Shown piece after piece: positions 18,981 through 28,323 of a stretch of 64,000 nt of DNA. The DNA is from Mycobacterium szulgai. Lineage in GTDB: Bacteria; Actinomycetota; Actinomycetes; Mycobacteriales; Mycobacteriaceae. Each line of letters begins with the position of its first letter. Positions within the stretch are counted from its first letter, which is position 1. The DNA is taken from the NCBI RefSeq assembly GCF_002116635.1, contig NZ_LQPW01000086.1, forward strand, positions 86,382 to 150,381, read 5' to 3'. Made by a program: the position numbers and the translations under genes. The notes under the pieces are model-generated. The model was not told the DNA's origin and did not search any database. It saw only the letters and a list, made by a program, of their open reading frames with translations.

Positions 18981-20120
18981 TCAGCCCGCACCGATTTCAA
19001 AGGTGAATTCATGATCGCAGATGCGGATGGAGTCACCGTCGGCGAGCGTGGCGCTGGGCGCAATCCGCTGGCCGGCTACATCGACTCCGTTGGCCGAATG
19101 GAGGTCGGTGACGACGAAGCTGGTCCCGGTGTCGACGATCACCGCGTGGTAGCGGCTCACTGTGTCGTCGTCCAGGACGATGTCGTTGTCGGCGAGGCGA
19201 CCAATCCGGGTGGCCGGCCCGCGCAGCGGATGACAAAGCCCGGCCGCGTCGCGTAACTGTGCGACGGGCGCTTCCGGGGTGACTTTCGGGCGCCGCTGCA
19301 GGGTTTCCGCCGCTCGTTTGGCCGTGGCGCGGGCGGCCTGCTTGATGTCCAGCGGCTCTTGGCGAAGCATCCGCTGATGCAGGGTTTGCAGCGTGGGGCC
19401 CGGGTCGATGCCCAGATCGTCGGCGAGCGTGGCCTTGAGCCGGCCGTAGGTTTCCAGCGCATCGTATTGGCGCTCGGTCAGGTAGTAGGCGGCGATCAGC
19501 TGCGCCCACAGCGGCTCCCGGTAGGGGTGCTCGGCCACCAAGGCTTCGAGCTCGGAAGTTATAAAATGCGCTCGGCCGCAAGCTATTTCGGCTTCAGCAC
19601 GGGCGGTGAGCGCAACCAGCTTGTCCTCGGCCAGTGCGGCCGCGAACGCTTCGACGAATTCGAAGTCGCGCAGGTCTTCTAGTACCGGACCCCGCCACTC
19701 GGCCAGCGCGGCCGACAAGTGGCTACTTGCGTCGTCGAACCGGCCCGCGGCGGCGGCCTGGATTCCGGCCTTCTGCTCGCTGGCGAAGCGGCCGATGTCG
19801 CACTCCTCGTCGGCCACGTTCAGCCGATATCCCGGATGGGCGCTGACAAGGACGGCGGCGCCGCTGCCCATTAGTCGACGCAGCCGGGATATGTGGGCAT
19901 GCAGGCTGCCTCGGGCCTCCGGTGGCGGCTGCTGCTGCCACGCCGCATCGATCAACGCGTCGATCGAGACGGTGCGATTGCGATTGATCAACAGCATGGC
20001 CAGCACCGCCCGCTGCTTGGCCGCGCCCAATGGCGCGTCGGTGCCGTCGACGCTGAGCTGTAGCGGTCCCAATACCCCGAATCGAAGCGTGTGCTGGCTG
20101 CCACGGTCCGGCGTCACCAT
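18981..20120 (-). CDS. EmbR-like transcriptional regulator (SARP/BTAD-FHA)
   Basis: The protein has 379 residues, close to M. tuberculosis EmbR (388). An OmpR-like winged helix is at about 10-100 (LRFGVLGPLQLSVDG... LHAHISRLRRLMG). The bacterial transcriptional activation (BTAD) helices span about 105-250. The C-terminal FHA domain has the phosphothreonine-binding set GR (near 305), SRYH (near 318) and NG (near 340). It should bind phosphorylated kinases and control transcription. The ATG at 20120 overlaps the stop of the PknH-like kinase by seven bases, so the two are translationally coupled, matching the pknH-embR pairing of M. tuberculosis. A frame extending to 20333 lies inside the kinase gene and is rejected. 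Confidence 0.9.
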   Translation of the reverse strand: MVTPDRGSQHTLRFGVLGPLQLSVDGTDAPLGAAKQRAVLAMLLINRNRTVSIDALIDAAWQQQPPPEARGSLHAHISRLRRLMGSGAAVLVSAHPGYRLNVADEECDIGRFASEQKAGIQAAAAGRFDDASSHLSAALAEWRGPVLEDLRDFEFVEAFAAALAEDKLVALTARAEAEIACGRAHFITSELEALVAEHPYREPLWAQLIAAYYLTERQYDALETYGRLKATLADDLGIDPGPTLQTLHQRMLRQEPLDIKQAARATAKRAAETLQRRPKVTPEAPVAQLRDAAGLCHPLRGPATRIGRLADNDIVLDDDTVSRYHAVIVDTGTSFVVTDLHSANGVDVAGQRIAPSATLADGDSIRICDHEFTFEIGAG

Positions 20121-21481
20121 AGGTAGACCCGCGCGCTGTTGCCGCCGATGCAGGTGATCCAGCTGTCCCCCGGGAATTGCCGGCAGTGCATGAGAAAGTT
20201 CGAGCCGTTGCACAGTGCTCCGGGCACCGTCATGCAATCCACGGCGCCCGGCGCCGAAACCGCCCGCGGCAATGGACTGGCGTTGCCGTATTCGGCCCAA
20301 TACGACGTCAGCACGCTGTCGGCGAAAAGACATGAGGTTTCCGGCGTCCCGCGTCCGGCGTGGGTGGCGAATCCCGTAGCCGTCGGCAACGAGAAGCCCT
20401 GATCACAGGTCTGATGCAGGCTGCTCAGGTCGGCTCCGGTGATCAGTGGCGGCCGGGCGAGCGGGCTTGCCGGCTGCCCGGTGCGCCCGCGGACGAGCAG
20501 GAAGACCACCACACCGATGCCGGTGAGTACCAACGCCGTCGCGACCGCGATCAGCGTCGGCAGCAGCCGGCCGCGCTTGCGCTGTGGTGCATCGGCGGGT
20601 TTCGCAGCGGCCGACAGCGCTCGGGTGTCGTCTCCGGGCGAACCGAGCGGCGAAGTGATCTCGCCGCCCAGTGCGCGACTGGCCGCCCGGCCGAGAGCTC
20701 CCGCCGTCGCGTACCGCTCGTCGGGGTTCTTGGCCATGCCTCGGGCGACCACTGCGTCGAGCGCGGCGGGAATACGCGAGTTGGTTGCGCTCGGCCGCGG
20801 GGGCGGCAAGGCGATGTGCGCGGCCACCAAATGCTCGAGGTTGGCGGCGGAAAACGGAGCGTCACCGGTCAGCAACTCGTACAAGACGCATGCCAGCGAG
20901 TACACGTCCACCGCCGGTGTGGCCACCGAGTCGTTAAACCGTTCGGGCGCCATGTAATTCAAGGTGCCTATCTGGGTACCCACCGTCGTCAGCCGGCTGT
21001 CGCCTTTGGCCTCGGCGATGCCGAAGTCGACCAGATACACGAAGTCGGCAGGGGTGACGATGATGTTCTGCGGCTTGACGTCGCGATGGATCAGCCCTTC
21101 GGCATGTGCCGCATCCAGCGCGGCGCTCACCTGACCGATGATGTTCACCGCCCGTTCCGGTGTCAGCGGACCTTCGGCGACCAGATCGAGCAGCGTCTGT
21201 CCCTGCACCAGACGCATGTCGATGTAGAGGCTGCCATCGATCTCGCCCCAATCGTGAATCGGGATGACGTGGGGTTCTTGCAGGATCGCCGCGGCCTGGG
21301 ACTCGCGCTGGAATCGGGTGCGGAACGTGTCGTCCCGGGACAACTCGTCGGCAAGGATCTTCAGCGCGACGCTTCGTCGTTTCCCCGTGTCATAGGCCTC
21401 GTACACCGCTCCGCCGCCGCCTTTGCCGAGCAGGCGGGTGATGTTGTACTTGCCGAACGTCGTCCCGACGCGCGCGTCCAC
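20114..21481 (-). CDS. PknH-like receptor Ser/Thr protein kinase
   Basis: This 455-residue protein is counted from GTG 21481, which follows GGGAGAT. The frame is open to ATG 21547, but the added residues do not fit kinase starts. The kinase domain resembles PknH, with EPHVIPIHDWGEIDGSLYID, Lys41, HRD 132-134, DFG 152-154 and YMAPERF. The glycine loop reads GKGGGG rather than GRGGMG. A transmembrane helix is at about 303-327. The sensor is only about 110 residues and has six cysteines, shorter than that of PknH. The stop overlaps the start of the EmbR-like regulator, its likely phosphorylation target. Confidence 0.9.
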   Translation of the reverse strand: MDARVGTTFGKYNITRLLGKGGGGAVYEAYDTGKRRSVALKILADELSRDDTFRTRFQRESQAAAILQEPHVIPIHDWGEIDGSLYIDMRLVQGQTLLDLVAEGPLTPERAVNIIGQVSAALDAAHAEGLIHRDVKPQNIIVTPADFVYLVDFGIAEAKGDSRLTTVGTQIGTLNYMAPERFNDSVATPAVDVYSLACVLYELLTGDAPFSAANLEHLVAAHIALPPPRPSATNSRIPAALDAVVARGMAKNPDERYATAGALGRAASRALGGEITSPLGSPGDDTRALSAAAKPADAPQRKRGRLLPTLIAVATALVLTGIGVVVFLLVRGRTGQPASPLARPPLITGADLSSLHQTCDQGFSLPTATGFATHAGRGTPETSCLFADSVLTSYWAEYGNASPLPRAVSAPGAVDCMTVPGALCNGSNFLMHCRQFPGDSWITCIGGNSARVYLW

Positions 21482-21619
21482 CGCCGCAGTATCTCCCCCG
21501 CGGCACAGCAACGCACGCAAGACCCACACAAGAATCGCACAAGGCACACATCGGACGCTCTACGTGACCGGTCGCTGGGGCCCGGCTATCACGAACCTTC
21601 GACTAGGAAGTGACCCGAC

Positions 21620-22087
21620 ATGACAGCGACAAAGACCATAGCGAGTTGGCTGGCAGCCGCCGCGGCAGCGATCGCTATCGCCGCACCCGCGCACGCCGAC
21701 CCCGCGGTGAATCTGCAGGTGACCGATGATGTGCGGGCCGACCTGATGCAGGCCGGGGCGACGCTCACCGGACGGCCAGCCGCGGAGTACAGCGGCTTGG
21801 CGCCGGGGCGGACTTACTACGCGTACGTACCGAGCCAGACCAATCCCACTTATTGGGCCGCCGGCGCGCTGTACGGGCCGAAGACCGAGGCGGCCGCGAT
21901 CAACCTGCAGGATCAAAACAGCTACATGTTCTTCCGCAAAGGCGGGGACCCGGACGCAACCTGGGTTCCGATCGCAGCCGGGTTCGGCCCGATACCGGCG
22001 GGCGCGGCGCCCTGCCCGATTCCGCAGGAGGTTCGCGACCTCTGGCAGTGGCCAGCCGGCAAGTGCTATCCCCCGCCCAGGTCCTGA
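21620..22087 (+). CDS. Secreted protein, unknown function
   Basis: This 155-residue protein has a Sec signal peptide ending AAPAHA-DP near residue 27. The mature part contains TLTGRPAAEYSGLAPGRTYY, a Tyr/Trp-rich stretch and two cysteines near the C-terminus, suggesting a small disulfide-bonded exported protein. It starts a rightward run of four exported-protein genes with gaps of 11, 1 and 28 bases, so it probably heads an operon divergent from the PknH-EmbR pair. I do not recognise a family. Confidence 0.75.
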   Translation: MTATKTIASWLAAAAAAIAIAAPAHADPAVNLQVTDDVRADLMQAGATLTGRPAAEYSGLAPGRTYYAYVPSQTNPTYWAAGALYGPKTEAAAINLQDQNSYMFFRKGGDPDATWVPIAAGFGPIPAGAAPCPIPQEVRDLWQWPAGKCYPPPRS

Positions 22088-22098
22088 GGAATCCAGCG

Positions 22099-22986
22099 AT
22101 GAAACGCCTCTTCCTTGTCTTCGCCGTTGCCGCCACGCTGGTGACGGCGGGATGCTCGGGTACCTCCACCACCTCAGCCCCACAGCACCCGACTGCCCCG
22201 GCGCCGAGCACCGCGCATCCGGTGAGCTACGGCCGTCAGGTCGTGCTGCCGTTCGGCGAATTCATCAATCACCTCGCCGGGGTGACGGTGGACAGCGCCG
22301 GCAACGTGTATGCCCTCGATCTGCACTACGGCCAGGTGTGGGAAATGGCAGTGGGGGCAAGTAAACCCACGTTGCTGCCATTCACCGACCTCGGCCAAGC
22401 CGTTGATGCAACGGTGGACGCAGCCGGCAACTTCTACATCACCGACTACTTCAAGAACCGTGTGCTGAAAGTGCCGGCCGGAGCCAGCAGCCCGACCGTG
22501 CTGCCGTTCACCGATCTCAACGTGATTGCAGGCGTAGCGGTGGACGGCGCGGGCAACGTCTACGTCGCCGACTCCGGCAACCATCGCGTCTTGCGACTGG
22601 CGCCGGGTTCAGCCAGCCCAACGGCATTGCCATTCAACGATATTCGAGCCGATGGTGTGGCCGCGGATGCGGCCGGCAACGTCTACATCACCGACTCGGT
22701 GGGCAAGCGTGTGCTGAAGCTCGCTCCCGGCGCCAGTGAGCCGACCGTGCTGCCGTTCACCGACCTCGAACAACCGACCAGCGTCGCGGTGGACACCGCC
22801 GGCGGCGTCTACGCCGTCGACTTCGGCACCAACCGCGTGTTGAAATTGGCTGCGGGCGCTAGCGCCCCAACCGTGCTGCCGTTCAGCGACCTCAACGAGC
22901 CGTTCAGCCTGGCGGTCGACAACAAGGGCAATGTGTACGTCAACGACGGCATGCACTTTCGCGTCCTCAAGCTGCCGGTGCAGTGA
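22099..22986 (+). CDS. NHL beta-propeller lipoprotein (PknD-sensor-like)
   Basis: This 295-residue protein has a signal peptide ending at the lipobox VTAGC (cysteine near residue 20). After a Thr/Pro linker come about six propeller blades, each with a version of AGNVYVADSGNHRVLRLAPG and a following LPFTDL. This matches the NHL blades of the PknD extracellular sensor, but with no kinase domain attached. It should sit on the outer membrane face as a ligand-binding propeller. I chose ATG 22099 because a longer frame from 21853 would overlap the upstream gene and bury the signal peptide. The gap to the next gene is one base, implying a shared transcript. Confidence 0.88.
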   Translation: MKRLFLVFAVAATLVTAGCSGTSTTSAPQHPTAPAPSTAHPVSYGRQVVLPFGEFINHLAGVTVDSAGNVYALDLHYGQVWEMAVGASKPTLLPFTDLGQAVDATVDAAGNFYITDYFKNRVLKVPAGASSPTVLPFTDLNVIAGVAVDGAGNVYVADSGNHRVLRLAPGSASPTALPFNDIRADGVAADAAGNVYITDSVGKRVLKLAPGASEPTVLPFTDLEQPTSVAVDTAGGVYAVDFGTNRVLKLAAGASAPTVLPFSDLNEPFSLAVDNKGNVYVNDGMHFRVLKLPVQ

Positions 22987-22987
22987 C

Positions 22988-23719
22988 ATGAAGCGGATAG
23001 CGCTGATGGTCGTCATTGCCACCGTCGCAATCGCCGGCGTGGCAGCCTGTGGCACGTCAAAGGTCACCCACCGGACGCCTGCGGTGACCACTACAACGCC
23101 TGCGGCACAACAACAGTCGGCATGCACCCACCTCAATGGCACGGTCGGCCCGGACCAAACCTGCCACGTCCGCAGCGTCACCCCCACCTACAAGATCGAC
23201 ATCAGCTTCCCCCTCGACTACCCCGACCTGCAGCCGGTGATCGGCTTCCTGGACCGCGGCCGCGCCGGATTCATCGACTGGGTGAGCAAGATCGGGCCCC
23301 AGCACAAGCGTGGGCGGCCGTATCAATACGTCGTTACCGCAAAGACATTCCGCTCCGGAACGCCGGACTCGGGAACTCAAAGCCTAGTGCTGCAGATCGA
23401 CAACGACACCGGCCTGGCCAACGAAGGCCACCCCAACACCACGTTCGCGGGGTTCAACTTCGACCTCGGCAAGCGCTCGCCGATCACATTCGAGATGCTG
23501 TTCCGGCCGGGGACCCAACCGCTCGAGGTGCTCAATCCGATCGTCGAGCGCCAATTGCATGCGGCGCCTGGCGATCTCACCGAGCAGACGTATCAGAACT
23601 TTGCGCTCACCGACGACGCGGTCATCTTCTTCTTCGCTCAAAACCAGGTGGTGTCCGACAACAACGGCCCGCACCGGGTTGCCGTGCTCCGCACCGAGCT
23701 CGCGTCACTGCTCGCCTGA
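22988..23719 (+). CDS. MPT64-family lipoprotein (RsiV/DUF3298-like)
   Basis: This 243-residue protein has a lipobox GVAAC near residue 21. The mature domain follows the MPT64 (Rv1980c) pattern: ACTHLNGTVGPDQTCHV, YKIDISFPLDYPD, GTQSLVLQIDND, and near the C-terminus YQNFALTDDAVIFFFAQNQV. MPT64 is a secreted immunogenic protein with a beta-grasp plus DUF3298 fold. This copy differs in being lipid-anchored rather than freely secreted. It starts one base after the propeller gene's stop, so translational coupling is likely. Function is unknown; related RsiV proteins bind lysozyme. Confidence 0.88.
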   Translation: MKRIALMVVIATVAIAGVAACGTSKVTHRTPAVTTTTPAAQQQSACTHLNGTVGPDQTCHVRSVTPTYKIDISFPLDYPDLQPVIGFLDRGRAGFIDWVSKIGPQHKRGRPYQYVVTAKTFRSGTPDSGTQSLVLQIDNDTGLANEGHPNTTFAGFNFDLGKRSPITFEMLFRPGTQPLEVLNPIVERQLHAAPGDLTEQTYQNFALTDDAVIFFFAQNQVVSDNNGPHRVAVLRTELASLLA

Positions 23720-23747
23720 ATCCGTGCTTGACGGGAAAGGAATCGAC

Positions 23748-25013
23748 ATGAAGCACATAGACATTCGAGGCCTGCGCTATCAGGTGATCGTCGCCGCGAT
23801 GGCGGCGCTACTGACAGCAGCCTGTGCCTCATCCGGTCCGACTGCCGCGCACGGCAAGTCGGATATCCCCACCGTCGCACCGGTGACGCAGCTGTCGGCT
23901 CGTGGCGTGGAATCCTCCATCGAGACCATCCCGTGGCCGCAGGTCGGTCCGGGTTGGATGCTCGCCGTGTGGAGCCCGGTCACCGGTCATCGGCCCGGCG
24001 AGACACCAGCGCCCAACCAGCCGGCGCCCAACCAGCCAAATCCGAACGAAGTCACCAAAACCCTGTATCTGGTCAACCCGGCCGGTGGCCGCTATCCGAT
24101 CACTACTTTCCCGCCCGGCACCAGCCCCAGGTTGATCGACTGGTCCAGCGACCGCGGTCATGCGTTGTTCGACCTGCCCAAACCCGGATCGGTGTCGGCC
24201 AACACGGTCATCTCGGTCGACCTGCGGACCGGCAAACAAAGTTCGTTTGCTCGCGACCAGGGAAGCCCCATCGGTTACGCGCGTGCGGACGGTACCGGCG
24301 TGCTTATCGGCGAAAGCCACTACCGCGACCACCCAGGCTGGCTCGCGCGCGTGGACATGGCCGGCAACCAGGAACTGGCTTACGCCGTGGCCGAGGACTA
24401 CTCGGGAGGCGCGCTTGCGACATCCGATGGCACGCAACTGGTCCTCGGCTCAGCAAGCGGCCTTGCGGTGATGAGCGGTGACGGGGTGCCCGGCAGACGA
24501 CTGCCGGTTCCGGGAAAGCTGAGTGCGTGCTCGCCGGTCCGGTGGTGGACTCCGACGGTGGTGTTGGCCCGGTGCGGGGACGCCGTCCGCTATACCTCTG
24601 CCGGGCAGCTCTGGCGAGTACCCGTCGACGGCACGGCGCCGACGGCGCTCACCGCGGTCAACTCCGGCCAAGGCGACGACCCCGGCTTTGCCGGCGACGC
24701 CGGTGACACCGATGCTTGGCAGTTGCCGAGCGGCACGTTCCTACAGTCCATCGGCGCGTGCGGCACCCTGTTCCTGTCCCGGCTGACACCCGACGGGCAC
24801 ACCACGCGAGTGAAAATTCCGGGTGTGTCTGACAGTGTGCGCGTAGACGGCGTCAGCGGCGACAAATTGGTGCTTACCGCCAAGGCCGGCTGCGGTCCCG
24901 GCACATCACTACTCGCATACGACCCGGCGGCCAGCACATTCACCGTGTTGCTCGGGCCGGTTGTCAATGGCGGCAGTGTTACCGAAGCGCTCGTCTATCC
25001 TGGCCGCGAGTGA
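23748..25013 (+). CDS. Large lipoprotein, TolB-like propeller
   Basis: This 421-residue protein starts at ATG 23748 (GGGAAAGGAATCGAC upstream). The signal peptide ends LLTAAC, a lipobox. The mature part shows repeated beta-strand units such as SPRLIDWSSDRGHALFDL and ALATSDGTQLVLGSASGLAV, consistent with a WD40/TolB-type propeller. Cysteines occur in pairs in the second half. It is last in the run of exported proteins opposite the PknH-EmbR pair. The biochemical role is unknown. A longer frame from 23559 overlaps the MPT64-like gene and is rejected. Confidence 0.8.
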   Translation: MKHIDIRGLRYQVIVAAMAALLTAACASSGPTAAHGKSDIPTVAPVTQLSARGVESSIETIPWPQVGPGWMLAVWSPVTGHRPGETPAPNQPAPNQPNPNEVTKTLYLVNPAGGRYPITTFPPGTSPRLIDWSSDRGHALFDLPKPGSVSANTVISVDLRTGKQSSFARDQGSPIGYARADGTGVLIGESHYRDHPGWLARVDMAGNQELAYAVAEDYSGGALATSDGTQLVLGSASGLAVMSGDGVPGRRLPVPGKLSACSPVRWWTPTVVLARCGDAVRYTSAGQLWRVPVDGTAPTALTAVNSGQGDDPGFAGDAGDTDAWQLPSGTFLQSIGACGTLFLSRLTPDGHTTRVKIPGVSDSVRVDGVSGDKLVLTAKAGCGPGTSLLAYDPAASTFTVLLGPVVNGGSVTEALVYPGRE

Positions 25014-25041
25014 TCCCGGCCGGGCATAATCCTTGCATTTG

Positions 25042-25076
25042 AGGCAATCAATGCTTCGAATAATTCTGCTAGACGC
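25042..25076 (+). promoter_or_regulatory. PE/PPE upstream element, copy a (before PPE-MPTR)
   Basis: This is the most diverged of five copies. It retains TTCGAA and TTCTGCTAGACGC but has ATCAATGC and TAATT where the others have the conserved CGCAAG and AACC blocks. It lies on the plus strand and ends 76 bp before the PPE start at 25152. Confidence 0.5.
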
Positions 25077-25151
25077 AGGTATGCGGCCTTCCTAGCGTAG
25101 TTGTCCAGAAACGCGACTTGGGGTCGCAACTGGACGGGCGGGAGGCCAGCC

Positions 25152-26774
25152 ATGGTGAATTTTTCGGTGCTGCCGCCGGAGGTCAATTCTTTGCTGATGT
25201 TCACCGGCGCTGGCTCGGCGCCGATGCTGGACGCTGCGGCGGCATGGGGTGGCTTGGCCACCGAATTGGAGACGGCGGCGTCGTCGTTTTCTTCGGTTAC
25301 CTCAACGTTGGCGAGTCAGTCGTGGCAAGGCGCCGCGTCGGCGGCGATGGCGGCCGCGGCAGCCCCCTACGCGGGGCTGTTGAGCGCCGCCGCCACCCAC
25401 GCTCAAACAGCAGCCACCCAATCCCAAGCGGTGGCCGGTGCGTTCGAGGCCGCACGCACAGCGATCGTCCATCCACTGGCGGTAACGGCCAACCGCGACG
25501 CGTTCGTGCAGTTGGTTCGGTCGAATTTCTTGGGGCTCAACGCGCCGGCGATCATGGCCGCCGAGAGCCAGTACGAACAGATGTGGGCTGTGGACGTGGC
25601 AGCGATGACGGGCTATCACGCCGGCGCGTCGGCGGCGGCGACGCAGTTGGTCTCGTTGCCGGCCGGCCTGCAGCAGTTACTGCAGGGCCTGCCCAACCTG
25701 GGTGTCGGCAACAAGGGCACCGGCAACGCGGGCAGTGGTAACACCGGCAACACCAACGTCGGATCCGGAAACACGGGCGACGCTAACGTCGGTGGCGGGA
25801 ACTACGGCAACGCCAACATGGGCTCTGGGAACACCGGCAACGGAAACGTGGGCTCGGGCAACATCGGCAGTGGCAACGTCGGCTTCGGGAACTCCAGCGT
25901 GGGCAGCGGCGCCAACGTTGGCGCCGGAAACTACGGCAATCACAACTTCGGCTTCGGCAACACCGGCGACGGTAACCGCGGCGGTGGAAATACAGGCAAC
26001 GACAATATCGGCGGCGGAAACACCGGCAGCGGAAACTGGGGCTTCGGCAATACCGGCAACAACAACATCGGAATCGGGCTGACCGGTAACAATCAGGTCG
26101 GCATCAACCTGGCCGGCCTGCTGAACTCGGGCACGGGCAACATCGGCTTTGGCAACTCTGGTACGGGCAACATCGGCTTCTTCAACTCCGGCGACGGTAA
26201 CGTCGGCATCTTCAACACGGGCAGCAACAACGTTCTGCCGGGCCACCTCAACGGTTTTGGCTTCGGCAACTCGGGCGTCGGCAACGCCGGCTTCGGAAAT
26301 TCGGGAATCTCGAACACCGGCTTCGGCAATGCGGGCAGCCAGAACACGGGCATGGGTAACACGGGCAGCGAAAGCACCGGCTTCTGGAACTCGGGCGACG
26401 CCAACACTGGCTCTTGGAATTCCGGCGACGCCAACACGGGCAACGGGAACTCTGGCGATATCAACACCGGCTTCTGGAATTCAGGCAACGTGAACACCGG
26501 CTTTGGCGCCACCACCGACACCGGCCTGACCAACTCGGGCTTCAACAACACCGGCTCGTCTGATTCGGGCTTCAACAACACCGGCATCTTCACGTCGGGC
26601 TTCCTGAACTCGTCCACCGGCGGCGATTTCGTTAACGGCTTCACCTCAGGTATTGGAAACGTTGGCATCCCGGGTTCGCCAAATGGCCCCGGCTTCAGCG
26701 GCTTCAACTCGGGCCTGTTCAATGCGGGCACCGGTGTGTCGGGCCTCTTTAACCTCGGTCCATCCAGAGGGTAA
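25152..26774 (+). CDS. PPE-MPTR family protein
   Basis: This 540-residue protein is counted from ATG 25152. The PPE domain (about residues 1-180) begins [13 protein letters not shown] and contains [10 protein letters not shown] (the WxG turn) and [15 protein letters not shown]. From about residue 185 it is built of the MPTR pentapeptide NxGxG, for example [16 protein letters not shown], ending LFNLGPSRG. It is probably exported by ESX-5 and held at the cell surface. A frame start at 25101 is upstream of the conserved PPE start and is rejected. An unlinked 35-bp element lies upstream at 25042. Confidence 0.93.
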   Translation: MVNFSVLPPEVNSLLMFTGAGSAPMLDAAAAWGGLATELETAASSFSSVTSTLASQSWQGAASAAMAAAAAPYAGLLSAAATHAQTAATQSQAVAGAFEAARTAIVHPLAVTANRDAFVQLVRSNFLGLNAPAIMAAESQYEQMWAVDVAAMTGYHAGASAAATQLVSLPAGLQQLLQGLPNLGVGNKGTGNAGSGNTGNTNVGSGNTGDANVGGGNYGNANMGSGNTGNGNVGSGNIGSGNVGFGNSSVGSGANVGAGNYGNHNFGFGNTGDGNRGGGNTGNDNIGGGNTGSGNWGFGNTGNNNIGIGLTGNNQVGINLAGLLNSGTGNIGFGNSGTGNIGFFNSGDGNVGIFNTGSNNVLPGHLNGFGFGNSGVGNAGFGNSGISNTGFGNAGSQNTGMGNTGSESTGFWNSGDANTGSWNSGDANTGNGNSGDINTGFWNSGNVNTGFGATTDTGLTNSGFNNTGSSDSGFNNTGIFTSGFLNSSTGGDFVNGFTSGIGNVGIPGSPNGPGFSGFNSGLFNAGTGVSGLFNLGPSRG

Positions 26775-26778
26775 TCCG

Positions 26779-27600
26779 TTACGGCGCGGCAGGTACCCGA
26801 AAACCGGAATGCGCGATTGCCACTGACAATGCGCTGCCAACCGGGCCGTGATGATCGACCAGGACTGCCGATCCGTTGGCCACCCCGTCGTGGCTGTAAT
26901 GGGTGAGCGAGGCCAAACCGATGTGCGGCCCCTCTGGCAGCCGGCTGAGCGTGAGCGTGTAGTCGACATTGATGAACTGCAAGGCGCTGGTGCCCCAATT
27001 GGCGATCGCGGCGGTGACGTCGCCCGCCATCGCCACGCGTGTGAAAGGACTGAGCGGTTCGCCGTCGACCAACGGGTGGGTTTCGTGCAACCAGGTGTAT
27101 TTCGGTCCAGATGTGTTGGTCCACTCCGGATCTGGGTTCTGGATTCCGATTCCCCAGCCGTAGGTGCGCAGGAAAAGCGACGGGTACGTGCCGTCGTGGT
27201 CGCTGGGCAGTGGGGGCATCTGGACGGATGGGGACCACACGTGTCCGTCGGGCTGATGCCCGCGGCGCAGAAACAACGCACTGCCCCGCGCCACAGGTCG
27301 GCCGCCCTGGGTGAGCACGACCTCCAGCAGCCGTAATCGCCGTTGCTCGTGTTGAACCCGGGTGTGTACCTCGACCGGTTCCAGTGCCGTTGGCCGCGGC
27401 AGGTCGACGGTCAGTCGCGCTGGTTGAAGTTGCGGGTCGTCGACCGCGAGTTCGGCCGACCGGCCCAGCAGGCCGCCGACCACATGTCCGCTGATCGACG
27501 GCCCCCACCCGCCACGCGCGAATTCGTTTGGCACATAGCGGTTTTCGTCACGATAGAAGTACGGCCCCGACGGCGGGGTATCGGCGCTATCAGGCGCCAT
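26779..27600 (-). CDS. Acyl-CoA thioesterase-like protein
   Basis: This 273-residue protein is counted from ATG 27600, preceded by GGAGGACGGAGCC. The arrangement of two hot-dog units fits the 4HBT_3/TesB-like family: RGGWGPSISGHVVGGLLGRS early, PARLTVDLPRPTALEPVEVH, and near the end ALQFINVDYTLTLSR and GLASLTHYSHDGVANGSAVL. It probably hydrolyses acyl-CoA esters of unknown chain length. The frame extends to 27642 but that start lacks a ribosome-binding site. It converges on the PPE-MPTR gene with a four-base gap. Confidence 0.78.
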   Translation of the reverse strand: MAPDSADTPPSGPYFYRDENRYVPNEFARGGWGPSISGHVVGGLLGRSAELAVDDPQLQPARLTVDLPRPTALEPVEVHTRVQHEQRRLRLLEVVLTQGGRPVARGSALFLRRGHQPDGHVWSPSVQMPPLPSDHDGTYPSLFLRTYGWGIGIQNPDPEWTNTSGPKYTWLHETHPLVDGEPLSPFTRVAMAGDVTAAIANWGTSALQFINVDYTLTLSRLPEGPHIGLASLTHYSHDGVANGSAVLVDHHGPVGSALSVAIAHSGFRVPAAP

Positions 27601-27687
27601 GTTCGGCTCCGTCCTCCGATGTGGAACAACGGCTTTCAACATTGGGGGTGTGGGCAGGCGGGATCTGGGTGCCCTTCTAGTCGGCTC

Positions 27688-28323
27688 TCACTGCTTGGTA
27701 CCGACCGTTATCAGATCGGAAATCAGCTGAGTCCATATCGGACGCTTGATTCGGTGCTGATCGCTGATGGTGAACCCCGCGTCTTCGAACAATGCGCGCA
27801 TCTCAGCCGGCGATGCGTTGTGCTGCGGTTTCCACCGGTTGATCCAAGGCACCTGCAACAGCGGTTGACGCGTGCTCAGGGCCGCGACAGCCGCCAGTCC
27901 GCCAGGCGCCAGCACCCGATGGAACTCCCGCAACGCCGCAGGCTGATCGAAGAAGTGAAACGCCGACGTGGTCACGACCGCGTCGAGTGTCCCGTCATCA
28001 AACGGCAACTGTTCAGCCGGACCCTTGAGCCATTGCACCCGAGCGGATCTGGCGCGAGCCTGGCTGAGCATGCCGTCGGACATGTCGACGCCGTAGATCG
28101 CCTGGGCATCTAGTTCGCGCTCAATTCGGTGACTGAGAACACCAGTGCCGCAGGCGATATCGGCAATCTTGCGCGCTTGGTGAGCGCGCAGGATCGCGAT
28201 CACTTCGTCGTGCGGGGGACGGTACACCCATCGTTGCAAGAACGGCAGGTCATACGCCGGGGACAGAATGCTCCACAACCCAGTTACCGCATCGTTGAGA
28301 ACGCGGCGTTGCGGTCCGGTCAT
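27688..28323 (-). CDS. Class I SAM-dependent methyltransferase
   Basis: This 211-residue protein of the UbiE/Methyltransf_11 type has motif [17 protein letters not shown] (near residue 55), the acidic loop [14 protein letters not shown] and motif [20 protein letters not shown]. The acceptor substrate is not evident. Its ATG overlaps the stop of the upstream methyltransferase as ATGA, so the two are translationally coupled. Confidence 0.87.
   Translation of the reverse strand: MTGPQRRVLNDAVTGLWSILSPAYDLPFLQRWVYRPPHDEVIAILRAHQARKIADIACGTGVLSHRIERELDAQAIYGVDMSDGMLSQARARSARVQWLKGPAEQLPFDDGTLDAVVTTSAFHFFDQPAALREFHRVLAPGGLAAVAALSTRQPLLQVPWINRWKPQHNASPAEMRALFEDAGFTISDQHRIKRPIWTQLISDLITVGTKQ

Noticed and set aside
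21853..22098. N-terminal extension of the NHL lipoprotein frame
   Set aside because: It overlaps the preceding gene and would bury the lipoprotein signal.
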